Origin: Natrinema gelatinilyticum
GTDB lineage: Archaea; Halobacteriota; Halobacteria; Halobacteriales; Natrialbaceae
Direction of reading: 5' to 3'
DNA length: 64,000 nucleotides
NCBI RefSeq assembly: GCF_024266705.1
Contig: NZ_CP100756.1
Location: 2,480,001 to 2,544,000, forward strand
The stretch's first letter is position 1. Each line of letters opens with the position of its first letter. Made by a program: the position numbers and the translations under genes. Below, piece after piece: positions 51,801-59,893 of this stretch. Under the pieces are notes generated by a model. It ran no database searches and was not told the DNA's origin. It was given only the letters and a program-made list of their open reading frames with translations.

Positions 51801-53462
51801 CTAGCGGTCCACCTCCCCGAGGACGATATCCAGGCTTCCCAGCGACGCGATCAGATCGGGGACGTATTCCCCTTCGGACATCTCGGGCAGCGCGGAGAGG
51901 TTGTGGAAACACGGGCTGCGGATCTTGAACCGTCCCGGCTTGTCCGTCCCGTCAGACCGGATGTAGATCCCGAGTTCGCCCTTCGCAGCCTCGACGCTGC
52001 GGTAGGTCTCCGTATCTGCGTCCGGCTTCAGCGTGCGCGGCACGTTGCTCTGGACCGTCCGTTCGTCTTCGGGCCAGTCTTCGATGAGGTCGAGACACTG
52101 TTCGATGATCTTCGCCGATTCCTCGACTTCGCGCATCCGGACGAGAACGCGGCTGTAGTTGTCACAGCCGTCTTCCGTGACGACGTCCCACTCGAGGTTC
52201 TCGTAATAGCCGTAGGGATCGTCCCGACGGAGATCGTACTCGATGCCCGAGCCTCGGGCGACCGGGCCGGTACAGCCGTACTGTTTCGCAACCTCGGGCT
52301 CTAGGATACCGGTTCCGTGGGTTCGGATCTGGAAGATCTCGTTGCTGGTCAGCAGGTCGTGGTATTCGTCGACCTTCGCTGGAAGGCCGTCGAGGAAGTC
52401 CCGTGTCTTTTCGATGAACTCCTCACGGGGCTCTGGCAGATCCCACGCGACGCCGCCGAGTCGGAAGTAGTTGAACATGAGCCGTTGGCCGGTCAAGTCC
52501 TCGAGGATGTCCTGGATGACCTCGCGATCGCGCATGCCGTACTGGAAGATGGCGGTGAAGTCGCCGTAGACGTCCAGCGCGAACGTGGCCAGCGCGAGCA
52601 TGTGGGAGGCGATCCGACAGAGTTCGGCCCCCATCGTTCGGATGACCTGGGCGTAGTCGGGGACCTCGATGTCGGCGAGATCCTCCACCGCACGTGCGTA
52701 GGCCCACTCGTTCAACAGGCCGGCAGAGACGTAGTCCCAACGGTCCGGATAGGGCATGATCTGGTGTCGGTAGGTCCCCTGCTGGCACATCTGCTCCTCA
52801 CAGCGGTGGAGATAGCCGATGTCGGGGTCGACGTCGACCACCGTTTCGCCGTCGAGTACCGTCTCGATGTGGAGCACGCCGTGGGTCGCCGGATGATGCG
52901 GGCCGATGTTCAGAAACATCGTGTCCGACTCGTCGTCGTGGTGGTCCGGCTGGATCGGATTCGCGTGTTCAGTGAGGGTGACGATCTGCGGTTTATCCTG
53001 GTCGTATCCCAGGGAAAGCGGGTGCCCTTGCCACGTTTCGGGAAGGAGGATTCGGCGCGGATCCGGATGACCCTCGTAGTCGATGCCGACGAGGTCGAAG
53101 GCCTCGCGCTCGTGCCAGTCTGCAGTTCGGAAGACCGGTTCGGCGGTCTCGCTGACCGGGTCGTCGGTCGTCGTCGGGACAACGACCGAGACCTCCTGGG
53201 TCGGATCGGCGTATTTTTTGAGGTGGTAGATCGACTCGTATCGGTCCGGATACTCCTGGGCCGTCAGACAGGACAGATGATCGAACCCGGCCTCGTCGTG
53301 GAGGTCGGCGAGAACGTCCTGTACGTCGTCCGGTCGGATTACGAACCCGGGGGCGTTCAGGTGATCGTCGCGCGCGAGCGCACGATCCCCGAGGAGCGCC
53401 TCGAGATCGCCCTCAGTGACGTCTATCGGTGGCTGTTGTACTCGCTCGAGTCCCGTGCTCAT
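51801..53462 (-). CDS. nuoCD: Complex I fused subunits C and D
   Basis: A 553-residue fusion. NuoC-like residues about 1-175 include DWHEREAFDLVGIDYEGHPD; the NuoD part starts near 178 (FLNIGPHHPATHGVLHI), with IGYLHRCEEQM, RWDYVSAGLLNEWAYARAVE and the C-terminal PSFHNLSAL-like CFHNLSALPEM ... LGSLDIVLGEVDR. Two conserved HH residues near the quinone site are present. The fusion is normal in haloarchaea. Its ATG overlaps the nuoB stop. Confidence 0.96.
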   Translation of the reverse strand: MSTGLERVQQPPIDVTEGDLEALLGDRALARDDHLNAPGFVIRPDDVQDVLADLHDEAGFDHLSCLTAQEYPDRYESIYHLKKYADPTQEVSVVVPTTTDDPVSETAEPVFRTADWHEREAFDLVGIDYEGHPDPRRILLPETWQGHPLSLGYDQDKPQIVTLTEHANPIQPDHHDDESDTMFLNIGPHHPATHGVLHIETVLDGETVVDVDPDIGYLHRCEEQMCQQGTYRHQIMPYPDRWDYVSAGLLNEWAYARAVEDLADIEVPDYAQVIRTMGAELCRIASHMLALATFALDVYGDFTAIFQYGMRDREVIQDILEDLTGQRLMFNYFRLGGVAWDLPEPREEFIEKTRDFLDGLPAKVDEYHDLLTSNEIFQIRTHGTGILEPEVAKQYGCTGPVARGSGIEYDLRRDDPYGYYENLEWDVVTEDGCDNYSRVLVRMREVEESAKIIEQCLDLIEDWPEDERTVQSNVPRTLKPDADTETYRSVEAAKGELGIYIRSDGTDKPGRFKIRSPCFHNLSALPEMSEGEYVPDLIASLGSLDIVLGEVDR

Positions 53463-54166
53463 GGCGAATCAGCCCAGTTGTAGCGCATAACAAGGTCTTC
53501 TTCGTCGATGTCGTCTGCGAGCTTCTGGACGAGTTCGTCTTTCGGCAGATCGCCGAACGTCTCGAGTTCGTACGGCTTCACGACGACCGGGGTCGACTCG
53601 CCGTTTCGGATCCGCTCTTGAAGTTTCATGATGCCGTAGACGAGCGCCTCAGGTCGCGGCGGACAGCCGGGGACGTGAATGTCGATGGGAATGATCTCTT
53701 CGGCTCCCTTGACGACGTTGTATCCCTCCTGGAATGGACCGCCGGAGATGGTACACGACCCCATGCCGACGACGAACTTGGGCTCGGGCATCTGGTCGTA
53801 GACTCGCTTCATCCGCGGGCCGAATTTCGAGACGATCGTTCCTGGCACGATCATCACGTCGGCCTGACGGGGCGAGGCTCGGGGAACGCCGGCCCCGAAA
53901 CGGTCGAGATCGTGCTTGATCGCGTACGTGTGCATCATCTCGATGCTGCAACACGCGATCCCGAACTGCAACATGAACATCGAGTTGCCCCGGACCCAGT
54001 TCATGAACGCGTCGAACTTCGTGAGGATGAACGGGGTGGAGCCGAAGGCTTCCCGAAGCTTGGAGTTGAATCGGTCGTCGAGTCCTTCTCCGATTCGCGA
54101 GTCCCGGGTGTCCGTTGACGGTGCGGTACTGCCGTGGATCGATTGGCGAGGTTGGTCGCTACTCAT
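53459..54166 (-). CDS. nuoB: Complex I subunit B (cluster N2)
   Basis: A 235-residue protein. The N2 ligands are visible: tandem Cys in FGIACCSIEMM, Cys in GSCTISGGPF and Cys in IHVPGCPPRPEAL. The first 55 residues are an acidic extension usual in haloarchaea. It overlaps nuoA and nuoCD by 4 nt each. Confidence 0.97.
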   Translation of the reverse strand: MSSDQPRQSIHGSTAPSTDTRDSRIGEGLDDRFNSKLREAFGSTPFILTKFDAFMNWVRGNSMFMLQFGIACCSIEMMHTYAIKHDLDRFGAGVPRASPRQADVMIVPGTIVSKFGPRMKRVYDQMPEPKFVVGMGSCTISGGPFQEGYNVVKGAEEIIPIDIHVPGCPPRPEALVYGIMKLQERIRNGESTPVVVKPYELETFGDLPKDELVQKLADDIDEEDLVMRYNWADSP

Positions 54167-54567
54167 GATCTTTCAGTCTCCAGTTGGCGGGGTGTCCGCG
54201 CCCATTGCACCGCGCCGTTGCGCCACGCCCACGCGAGGCCGACGAGCAGGATGGCGACGAACAACAACATCGGCCCGAGTGCGCGGATAAGCGGGATGTC
54301 CGCAGCGAGCGCATCCCGATACACGACCGCCCACGGGAACAATAGGACGGTCTCGATATCGAAAATGACGAACAGTAGCGCAACCATGTAGTACTGGATG
54401 TTAAACCGGATGCGCGTGCCGCCGGTCGGAATTTCGCCACTCTCATAGGTGGAACGTTTGCTCATTTCGGGCACGGTGGGCCGCAGGAGATACGATACCG
54501 CCATCATACTGAGCGGTATCAACATCCCGACGAGCGCCAGCGCCCCGATGGCGATCCAATCATTCAT
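54163..54567 (-). CDS. nuoA: Complex I subunit A
   Basis: The 134-residue, three-helix subunit has STYESGEIPTGGTRIRFNIQYYMVALLFVIFDIETVLLFPWAVVY, spanning the conserved loop and the FDIE motif in helix 2. It is the first gene of the operon. The ATG at 54567 (MNDWIAIGAL) is chosen; a longer frame upstream (MCVRFEAS...) is possible but unlike family N-termini. No nuoE, F or G is present. Confidence 0.95.
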   Translation of the reverse strand: MNDWIAIGALALVGMLIPLSMMAVSYLLRPTVPEMSKRSTYESGEIPTGGTRIRFNIQYYMVALLFVIFDIETVLLFPWAVVYRDALAADIPLIRALGPMLLFVAILLVGLAWAWRNGAVQWARTPRQLETERS

Positions 54568-54879
54568 CTCGGTAACGTTCGAGGCTTCAAACCGCACACA
54601 CATAAGGGTTGATTCTTCGTTTTTCGGCAAATCACGGGCCCTGCGGCGACTTCAGCGGTGACAAAATCCGATGAGTATTCACCTTACACGATGAATCGTT
54701 GTGCGGCGGACAATCGGATCGGTAATTCGGTATTACTGCCGGCCACAGGGCCGCAGCCGACGGATCCTCTGCAACGGACTGGCCGCCCATGTCGGGAACC
54801 CGTCGTCGCCGTACGGGAGAAAAACGATAGTACCGTTCGTCGAAGGGAGCTCCAAATCCCTCGAAATATCCCGAGTGGG
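54568..54879. other. Gap between purE and the nuo operon
   Basis: No gene is visible in 312 bp. Next to nuoA, the minus-strand CTTATGTG (about 54600-54607) may be part of its promoter. Confidence 0.45.
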
Positions 54880-55515
54880 TCAGTCTCGATCCCGGAACGA
54901 TGGCGTACCGCGATCGTGTAACTCTTGAGAAACCGTTCCGACGCCCTCTCGGAGTTCGTCGTGGTACTCGACCAGTCGGTCGCGAACCGTGTCGTGTTGC
55001 CGGGCGAGAATCTGAGCGGCCGAGAGCGCCGCGTTGAACGACTTGCCGGCATCGACTGCGACGAGCGGCGCGCCCGTCGGCATCCCGATGACGCTGTTGA
55101 CGGATTTCTCCTGGACTGGAACGCCGACGACCGGCAGTGGGTACGCGATCGACGCGGTCATGTTCGGCAGATCGGCGGACTTGCCGCCCGCTCCGGCGAT
55201 GAGCACCTCGAGGCCCCGATCCTCGGCGGTTTCGGCGTAAGCAGTCATTAAGTCGGGCGTTCGGTGAGCGGAGGTCACGTAGGTCTCGAACGTGAACTGC
55301 TCATCCGGTGGATTCCGGTAGTCGGTTTGCTCGGCGAACCCGAGTTCGTCTACGAAGGCGTCGTACGCACCCCGGCGCGTACCGCCGGTCATCATCGTCT
55401 CGAGATCGGAGTCGCTTCCCATCACGATACCCACATCGGGTGTTTCATCGTCCGGACGGTTCAGGGTCGCTTCGCCGCGCAGTCGGTCGATCAAGTCGGA
55501 GACGCTGTCGGACAT
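54880..55515 (-). CDS. purE: N5-carboxyaminoimidazole ribonucleotide mutase
   Basis: A 211-residue protein. VGIVMGSDSDLETM, TSAHRTPDLM (catalytic His), IAGAGGKSADLPNMTAS and PVQEKSVNSVIGMPTGAP define class I PurE, which converts N5-CAIR to CAIR in purine synthesis. An insert (TGGTRRGAYDAFVDELGFAEQTDYRN) lies between SDSDLETM and the next strand, lengthening the usual 160-residue fold. It follows purK by 25 bp. Confidence 0.95.
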   Translation of the reverse strand: MSDSVSDLIDRLRGEATLNRPDDETPDVGIVMGSDSDLETMMTGGTRRGAYDAFVDELGFAEQTDYRNPPDEQFTFETYVTSAHRTPDLMTAYAETAEDRGLEVLIAGAGGKSADLPNMTASIAYPLPVVGVPVQEKSVNSVIGMPTGAPLVAVDAGKSFNAALSAAQILARQHDTVRDRLVEYHDELREGVGTVSQELHDRGTPSFRDRD

Positions 55516-55540
55516 GGCCGTATTTCGTCGGCCCGTCTCT

Positions 55541-56755
55541 TTAATTCGTTCTGAACGTGACGCGCTCGGTGAGGTCCCGTGCGGTCTCGAGCAGGTCGTC
55601 GACAGACGCGTCCTCGTCGCGCCTCGCGAGCGTCACGTGTCCCATCTTCCGACGGGGGCGGGCCTGACGTTTGCCGTACCAGTGGAGACTCGTGCCTGGT
55701 GTCTCGAGAATTCGGTCGACGTTTCCGAGCCGTGCAGGCTGGGCTTCGTCTACGTCGCTGAGCAGATTCGCCATGACCGTTGGCGAACGGAGGTCGGTCG
55801 ACCCGAGCGGCCAGCCGAGGACGGCCCGGACGTGTTGGTCGAACTGTGAACTCTGTGCGCCCTCGATCGTCCAGTGCCCCGAATTGTGCGGCCGCGGTGC
55901 GATTTCGTTGAGCAGAATCTCCCCTTCCCCTCGCGGGCGCTGCCCGCTCGCGTCGTCCGAGGCGCGTGGCGCCTCGCGCGTTTCGAACAATTCGATCCCG
56001 TAGACGCCGCGGCCGTCCATCACCTCGAGCACGTCGCGTGCGACCGCGTTGGCGCGCTCGGTGACTGCCGCGGACGAGCGGGCGGGAACGATCGTTTCCC
56101 GGAGGATCTCCGCTTCGTGGACGTTCTCGCCGAGCGGGAACGTCGCGACCTCGTCGTCGCCCTTGACTGCGATTACCGACACTTCGCGCTCGAAGTCGAC
56201 GAACGACTCGACCATTGCGGGGCCGGCGACGGAGTCGAGAGCGTCCGCGGCGTCGGCTTTCGAGTCGACCGGGACGTTCCCGCGTCCGTCGTAGCCGCCG
56301 GTCCGGGCCTTGAGCATCACCGGCGCGCCGTAGTCGTCGATCGCGTCGCGAACGTCTGTAGCGTCTGTGACCTCGCGAAACGGTGGGACTGGAACGCCGG
56401 CGTCCCGCAATCGCCGTTTCTGGACGAGCTTGTCGTGGATCGTCTGCAGCGTCGATGGCTTCGGGTGAACGGGGGTTCCGGTCTCCTTGCTAATCTGCTC
56501 TAACACGTCCTGATCCGCCAGTTCGATTTCGAACGTGAGGACGTCGGCGCGTCCGGCGAGGTCGCGAATTCCCGCTTCGTCGTCGAATTCGGCGACGATC
56601 TGGTCGCGAGCGACCAGCGCAGCGGGACAGTCCGGGGTCGGATCGAGGACGACAACTTCGACGCCGAGCGGTGCAGCCGCTTCGGCGAGCATTCGTCCGA
56701 GTTGTCCCCCGCCGACTACCCCGACCGTCGGTCCCGGCGTCCGTAGCGTCGTCAT
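55541..56755 (-). CDS. purK: N5-carboxyaminoimidazole ribonucleotide synthase
   Basis: The 404-residue ATP-grasp ligase makes N5-CAIR from AIR, bicarbonate and ATP. TVGVVGGGQLGRMLAEAA starts the Rossmann-like domain; VMLKARTGGYDGRGN and LLNEIAPRPHNSGHWTIEGA carry ATP and Mg ligands. Between YGIELFE and the LLNEIAPRPHNSGH motif there is an extra Arg/Ser/Gly-rich stretch (about TREAPRASDDASGQRPRGEG) made by two DNA hairpins. It is upstream of purE, an apparent operon. Confidence 0.95.
   Translation of the reverse strand: MTTLRTPGPTVGVVGGGQLGRMLAEAAAPLGVEVVVLDPTPDCPAALVARDQIVAEFDDEAGIRDLAGRADVLTFEIELADQDVLEQISKETGTPVHPKPSTLQTIHDKLVQKRRLRDAGVPVPPFREVTDATDVRDAIDDYGAPVMLKARTGGYDGRGNVPVDSKADAADALDSVAGPAMVESFVDFEREVSVIAVKGDDEVATFPLGENVHEAEILRETIVPARSSAAVTERANAVARDVLEVMDGRGVYGIELFETREAPRASDDASGQRPRGEGEILLNEIAPRPHNSGHWTIEGAQSSQFDQHVRAVLGWPLGSTDLRSPTVMANLLSDVDEAQPARLGNVDRILETPGTSLHWYGKRQARPRRKMGHVTLARRDEDASVDDLLETARDLTERVTFRTN
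55933..55976. repeat. Two adjacent palindromes inserted in the purK coding frame
   Basis: GCGGGC/GCCCGC (55933-55938 with 55942-55947, 3-nt loop) and CGAGGCGC/GCGCCTCG (55958-55965 with 55969-55976, 3-nt loop) lie 10 bp apart. They correspond to the extra polar loop of PurK and keep the frame open, like an in-frame palindromic insertion. Confidence 0.6.
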
Positions 56756-56897
56756 TGCGCGCTTGTTGACGGCGACCGCGCTTAAGAATTCTCAAACAGA
56801 CCGCTGAACGGCTGCCGGACGGTGCGCTCGTCCGGCCGCACCCGCGCGGTCACCGGAGAACGGTACCTCTTTTACCCGCCCACTCCACCGCTCGCCT

Positions 56898-57335
56898 ATG
56901 ACCACGCTCGGACTGGTGGTCGCGGAGTTCAACCGACCGATCACCGAGCAGATGGAACGCGAGGCACTCGAGGCGGCCACCGCCGCCGGCGCCGAGGTGT
57001 ACGAGACAGTTCATGTCCCAGGGGTCTACGACGCGCCGCTGGCAGCCGACCGACTCGCTCGCCTCGACGACGTCGACGCCGTCGCGGTCGTCGGCACTGT
57101 CATCACCGGTGATACGGACCACGACCAGGTGATCACCGACGCCGCCGCACAGCGACTTTCCGACGTGAGTCTCGAACGAGACACGCCCGTGACACTCGGT
57201 GTAACGGGTCCCGGCATGTCTGCCGCGGAAGCGCGCGAACGCGTCGAGAACGCGGCGAAAGCCGTCGACGGCGCGCTCGACCTCGTTGCCGAACTTCCAG
57301 ACTCCAGTCTCGATACCGACTCCGATTCACAATGA
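56898..57335 (+). CDS. ribH: 6,7-dimethyl-8-ribityllumazine synthase
   Basis: A 145-residue protein. LGLVVAEFNRPITEQM, then VHVPGVYDAPLAADRL and AVVGTVITGDTDHDQVITDAAAQ match RibH, which makes the riboflavin precursor lumazine. The usual His of the active site is in DTDHDQ. An acidic tail (DSSLDTDSDS) follows. It is divergent from purK and overlaps the aminotransferase gene (ATGA). Confidence 0.94.
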   Translation: MTTLGLVVAEFNRPITEQMEREALEAATAAGAEVYETVHVPGVYDAPLAADRLARLDDVDAVAVVGTVITGDTDHDQVITDAAAQRLSDVSLERDTPVTLGVTGPGMSAAEARERVENAAKAVDGALDLVAELPDSSLDTDSDSQ

Positions 57336-58477
57336 CGATGGAATTCACCGACCGCGTTAGCCGAGTTGAACCGTCCGCAACCCTCGCAATCTCTGCACTC
57401 GCCACCGAACTCGAGGCAGAGGGTGCCGACGTCGTCGACCTGAGCGTCGGCGAACCCGACTTCCCCACGCCCGAGAATATCGTCCAGGCAGGCAAGGACG
57501 CGATGGACGCCGGTCATACGGGGTATACGACCTCCGCCGGTATCCGCCAGTTGCGCGAGGCGATCGCCGATAAACTGGCCGACGACGGCCTCGATCACGG
57601 CCCAGAGAACGTCATCGTCACGCCCGGCGCGAAGCAGGCGCTGTACGAAATCGTGCAGGCACTCATCCAGGACGGCGACGAGGTCGTCCTCCTCGACCCC
57701 GCCTGGGTCTCCTACGAAGCGATGGTCAAAATGGCCGGCGGCGACCTCTCCAGGGTCGATCTCTCACCCTCCGATTTCCAGCTCGAGCCCGCGCTCGACG
57801 AGCTCGCGGCCGCCGTTTCCGACGAGACAGAACTGCTGATCGTCAACTCGCCGTCGAACCCGACGGGCGCAGTCTACTCCGACGCTGCACTCGAGGGCGT
57901 CCGCGATCTGGCCGTCGAACACGACGTCACCGTCATCTCGGACGAGATCTACAAGGAGATCACCTACGGCGTCGAACCGACGAGTCTCGGCACGCTCGAG
58001 GGGATGGCCGATCGCACCGTCACCGTCAACGGCTTTTCGAAGGCCTACTCGATGACCGGCTGGCGACTCGGCTACTTCGCCGGGCCCCAAGCGCTGGTCG
58101 ACCAGGCGGGCAAACTCCACAGCCACTCCGTCTCATCGGCCGTCAACTTCGTCCAGCACGCCGGCCTCGAGGCGCTCGAGACGGAGACGGCGGTCACGGA
58201 AATGGTCGATGCGTTCGAACAGCGCCGCGACCTCGTCGTCGAGGTGCTCTCAGACCACAGCGTCGACGTCGCCGTCCCCGAGGGCGCGTTCTACATGATG
58301 CTTCCCGTAGACGACGACGATCAGGCGTGGTGCGAGGGGGCGATCGAGGACGCCCACGTCGCGACCGTCCCCGGCAGCGCGTTCGGAACGCCGGGATACG
58401 CTCGCATTTCGTATGCAGCGAGCGAAGAACGGCTCGAGGAAGGCCTCGAGCGTCTCGCTGACGAAGGATATCTGTAA
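57332..58477 (+). CDS. Class I PLP-dependent aminotransferase (AspC-like)
   Basis: The 381-residue enzyme has VDLSVGEPDFPTPENI, GYTTSAGIRQLREAIA, NSPSNPTGAVY, ISDEIYKEITY and the PLP lysine Lys237 in GFSKAYSMTGWRLGYF. These are features of the aspartate aminotransferase subgroup Ib. It is coupled to ribH by a 4-nt overlap, an arrangement I take to be a shared transcript rather than a shared pathway. Confidence 0.93.
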   Translation: MTMEFTDRVSRVEPSATLAISALATELEAEGADVVDLSVGEPDFPTPENIVQAGKDAMDAGHTGYTTSAGIRQLREAIADKLADDGLDHGPENVIVTPGAKQALYEIVQALIQDGDEVVLLDPAWVSYEAMVKMAGGDLSRVDLSPSDFQLEPALDELAAAVSDETELLIVNSPSNPTGAVYSDAALEGVRDLAVEHDVTVISDEIYKEITYGVEPTSLGTLEGMADRTVTVNGFSKAYSMTGWRLGYFAGPQALVDQAGKLHSHSVSSAVNFVQHAGLEALETETAVTEMVDAFEQRRDLVVEVLSDHSVDVAVPEGAFYMMLPVDDDDQAWCEGAIEDAHVATVPGSAFGTPGYARISYAASEERLEEGLERLADEGYL

Positions 58478-58622
58478 TTGTTGTCGTCGGGTTTCGACCC
58501 ACTCGCAGCCAGTGGCGGCTATCCAACTGCCGGCGCGTTGGTTCCTGTGCGGTCGACCTGGAATCGCTATCGTGAATGCAGCCCGCCTCGAGTTTATAAC
58601 GGAATGTGAGACCAACCCGGTC

Positions 58623-58801
58623 ATGGACTGCCCGACGTGTGCCAACGAGGAATGCGACAGGATCAGACGAACGTTCACGGCGAGCCGCTTTCGAATCGGA
58701 CCTGTAGCGGCTGCGGTGCCGATTTCTACAGTATTAAAGCGAGAGTGCCTCGGGACGTGACCCGTGGTGCTACACTGCCCAGACTGTGTCGAGGCGGCTG
58801 A
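58623..58801 (+). pseudogene. Frameshifted CxxC zinc-finger gene
   Basis: From ATG 58623 the frame reads MDCPTCANEECDRIRR and then loses meaning; from about 58670 a second frame reads NVHGEPLSNRTCSGCGADFY and ends at TGA 58799-58801. Together they make a two-knuckle zinc ribbon (CPTC ... CSGC) of about 58 residues, disrupted by a one-base change. It could also be a sequencing error. Confidence 0.5.
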
Positions 58802-58841
58802 CGGGTAACTTCCCAACAATCCATCGACGAAGGGCAAGCGA

Positions 58842-58989
58842 GTGACGGTCGATTGCCGGTCCTGTAGGAGGTCGGTCTCGAAGTCCACCCGGCACGACTC
58901 ACGGGCAAGAACGTGGGTTTTTCTGCGTCCTCGAGTGTTACAGCGAGTGGTTTTCCGAGAACGTCGTCGGTCCGAATCACCCTCAGTGA
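58842..58989 (+). pseudogene. Second frameshifted Cys-rich gene
   Basis: From GTG 58842 the frame reads VTVDCRSCRRSVSKSTRHDS; from 58921 another frame reads FCVLECYSEWFSENVVGPNH, ending at TGA 58987-58989. Joined, they make C-x2-C ... FC-x3-C, reminiscent of DUF7576/TRASH-like fingers. The frame change lies near 58915. Confidence 0.4.
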
Positions 58990-59346
58990 GAAGGCACGTC
59001 GATCGAATACGGGCGAACCTGGCGGCGTATCAGACGGCAGACCCTCGAGCGGGTTCGGTACGAGTGCCAACACTGTGAGAGAGGGAGAGTGGGACTCGAT
59101 CGCAATCCCGATTGCACTATTTACGGCCGTTCGCTCGTTCGAGAACCCGGAGGACGCACAGACAATGGCCAACGTAATTTCCCTCTGTCGGAGCTATTAC
59201 CGCCGTACAGAAGATGACAGGATAGTGTATTACGCGCCACCGAAAAGTAACACTATTGTGTGCCGGTTTCGTACCCGAGAAATGCGTCCCGTGATAGCGA
59301 GCAGTTCTACAACTGCGAGGAATACGGGACGGCACATAGCGTGAGA
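58990..59346. other. Further decayed fragments before tRNA-Gln
   Basis: No intact gene. Two more Cys fragments appear in different frames: RVRYECQHCERG near 59035-59080 and DSEQFYNCEEYGTAH near 59298-59340. They fit the same picture of worn zinc-finger genes. Confidence 0.4.
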
Positions 59347-59449
59347 AGTCCCGTGGTGTAGTGGCCAATCATCTGAGCCTTTGGACGTGCCCGGTTCAGT
59401 CCGTCACGGAAGTGAGCTCAGGACGGCGGTTCGAATCCGCCCGGGACTA
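59347..59449 (+). tRNA. tRNA-Gln(UUG) with an intron
   Basis: Acceptor AGTCCCG (59347-59353) pairs with CGGGACT (59442-59448), discriminator A59449; T-arm GGCGG-TTCGAAT-CCGCC. The anticodon stem TGAGC (59374-59378) is followed by loop CTTTGG (anticodon TTG 59381-59383), but its partner GCTCA is only at 59416-59420. So about 30 nt (around 59385-59414) form an intron at the usual 37/38 site. Haloarchaeal tRNA-Gln is known to carry a short intron. CCA is not encoded. Confidence 0.9.
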
Positions 59450-59699
59450 TACCCAAAACGGTACGAATCCTCCACTTACCGGCAATATATTCCTGTGATC
59501 TGCGTCGTTTTTGAACCGAGGACGTCGTTACGTTCGGCGCTCTCCACGCCCCTGTTGCCGCATCGACAATCTCTCCCGTAGCTTTGCTCCCATCGGCTTC
59601 GCCCTTCTCGAACTCTGCGTCACCCTGTCGGCTCTATTGAGATTCTCACCACCTGTCAAAACACGCCTGCTGACTCGATGGAAATTCTGCTATCCCATA
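59450..59699. other. Gap between tRNA-Gln and the IS element
   Basis: About 250 bases with lower GC than the core region and no convincing gene. A GGCAATATATTCC patch near 59480-59492 is AT-rich. Confidence 0.45.
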
Positions 59700-59719
59700 A
59701 GAGCGTGACACAAGTATGG

Positions 59720-59893
59720 GACGCAAGAGACCGAGCTGTATTCCGTGCCCGAGAGCACGTGCTGCTGACTGGTCCGAGTGCGTAGGAAGCCGAGTCATGG
59801 GCGTCACAGCCCGACTGCCGCTCCTGGCGGCAGTCGGGAAAGCCCGTATAGGTGAATCTCTGTTTCACGCACCGCCGTCCCGAGGTGAACCCA
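59720..59893 (+). ncRNA. Candidate IS110 bridge RNA region
   Basis: The 5' non-coding part of this element holds a perfect 11-bp stem (59811-59821 with 59829-59839, loop CTCCTGG) and a 10-bp palindrome AGCACGTGCT near 59754-59763. In characterised IS110-group elements (IS621) the bridge RNA that binds target and donor DNA is encoded in just this place. Limits and guide loops are not determined here. Confidence 0.45.
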
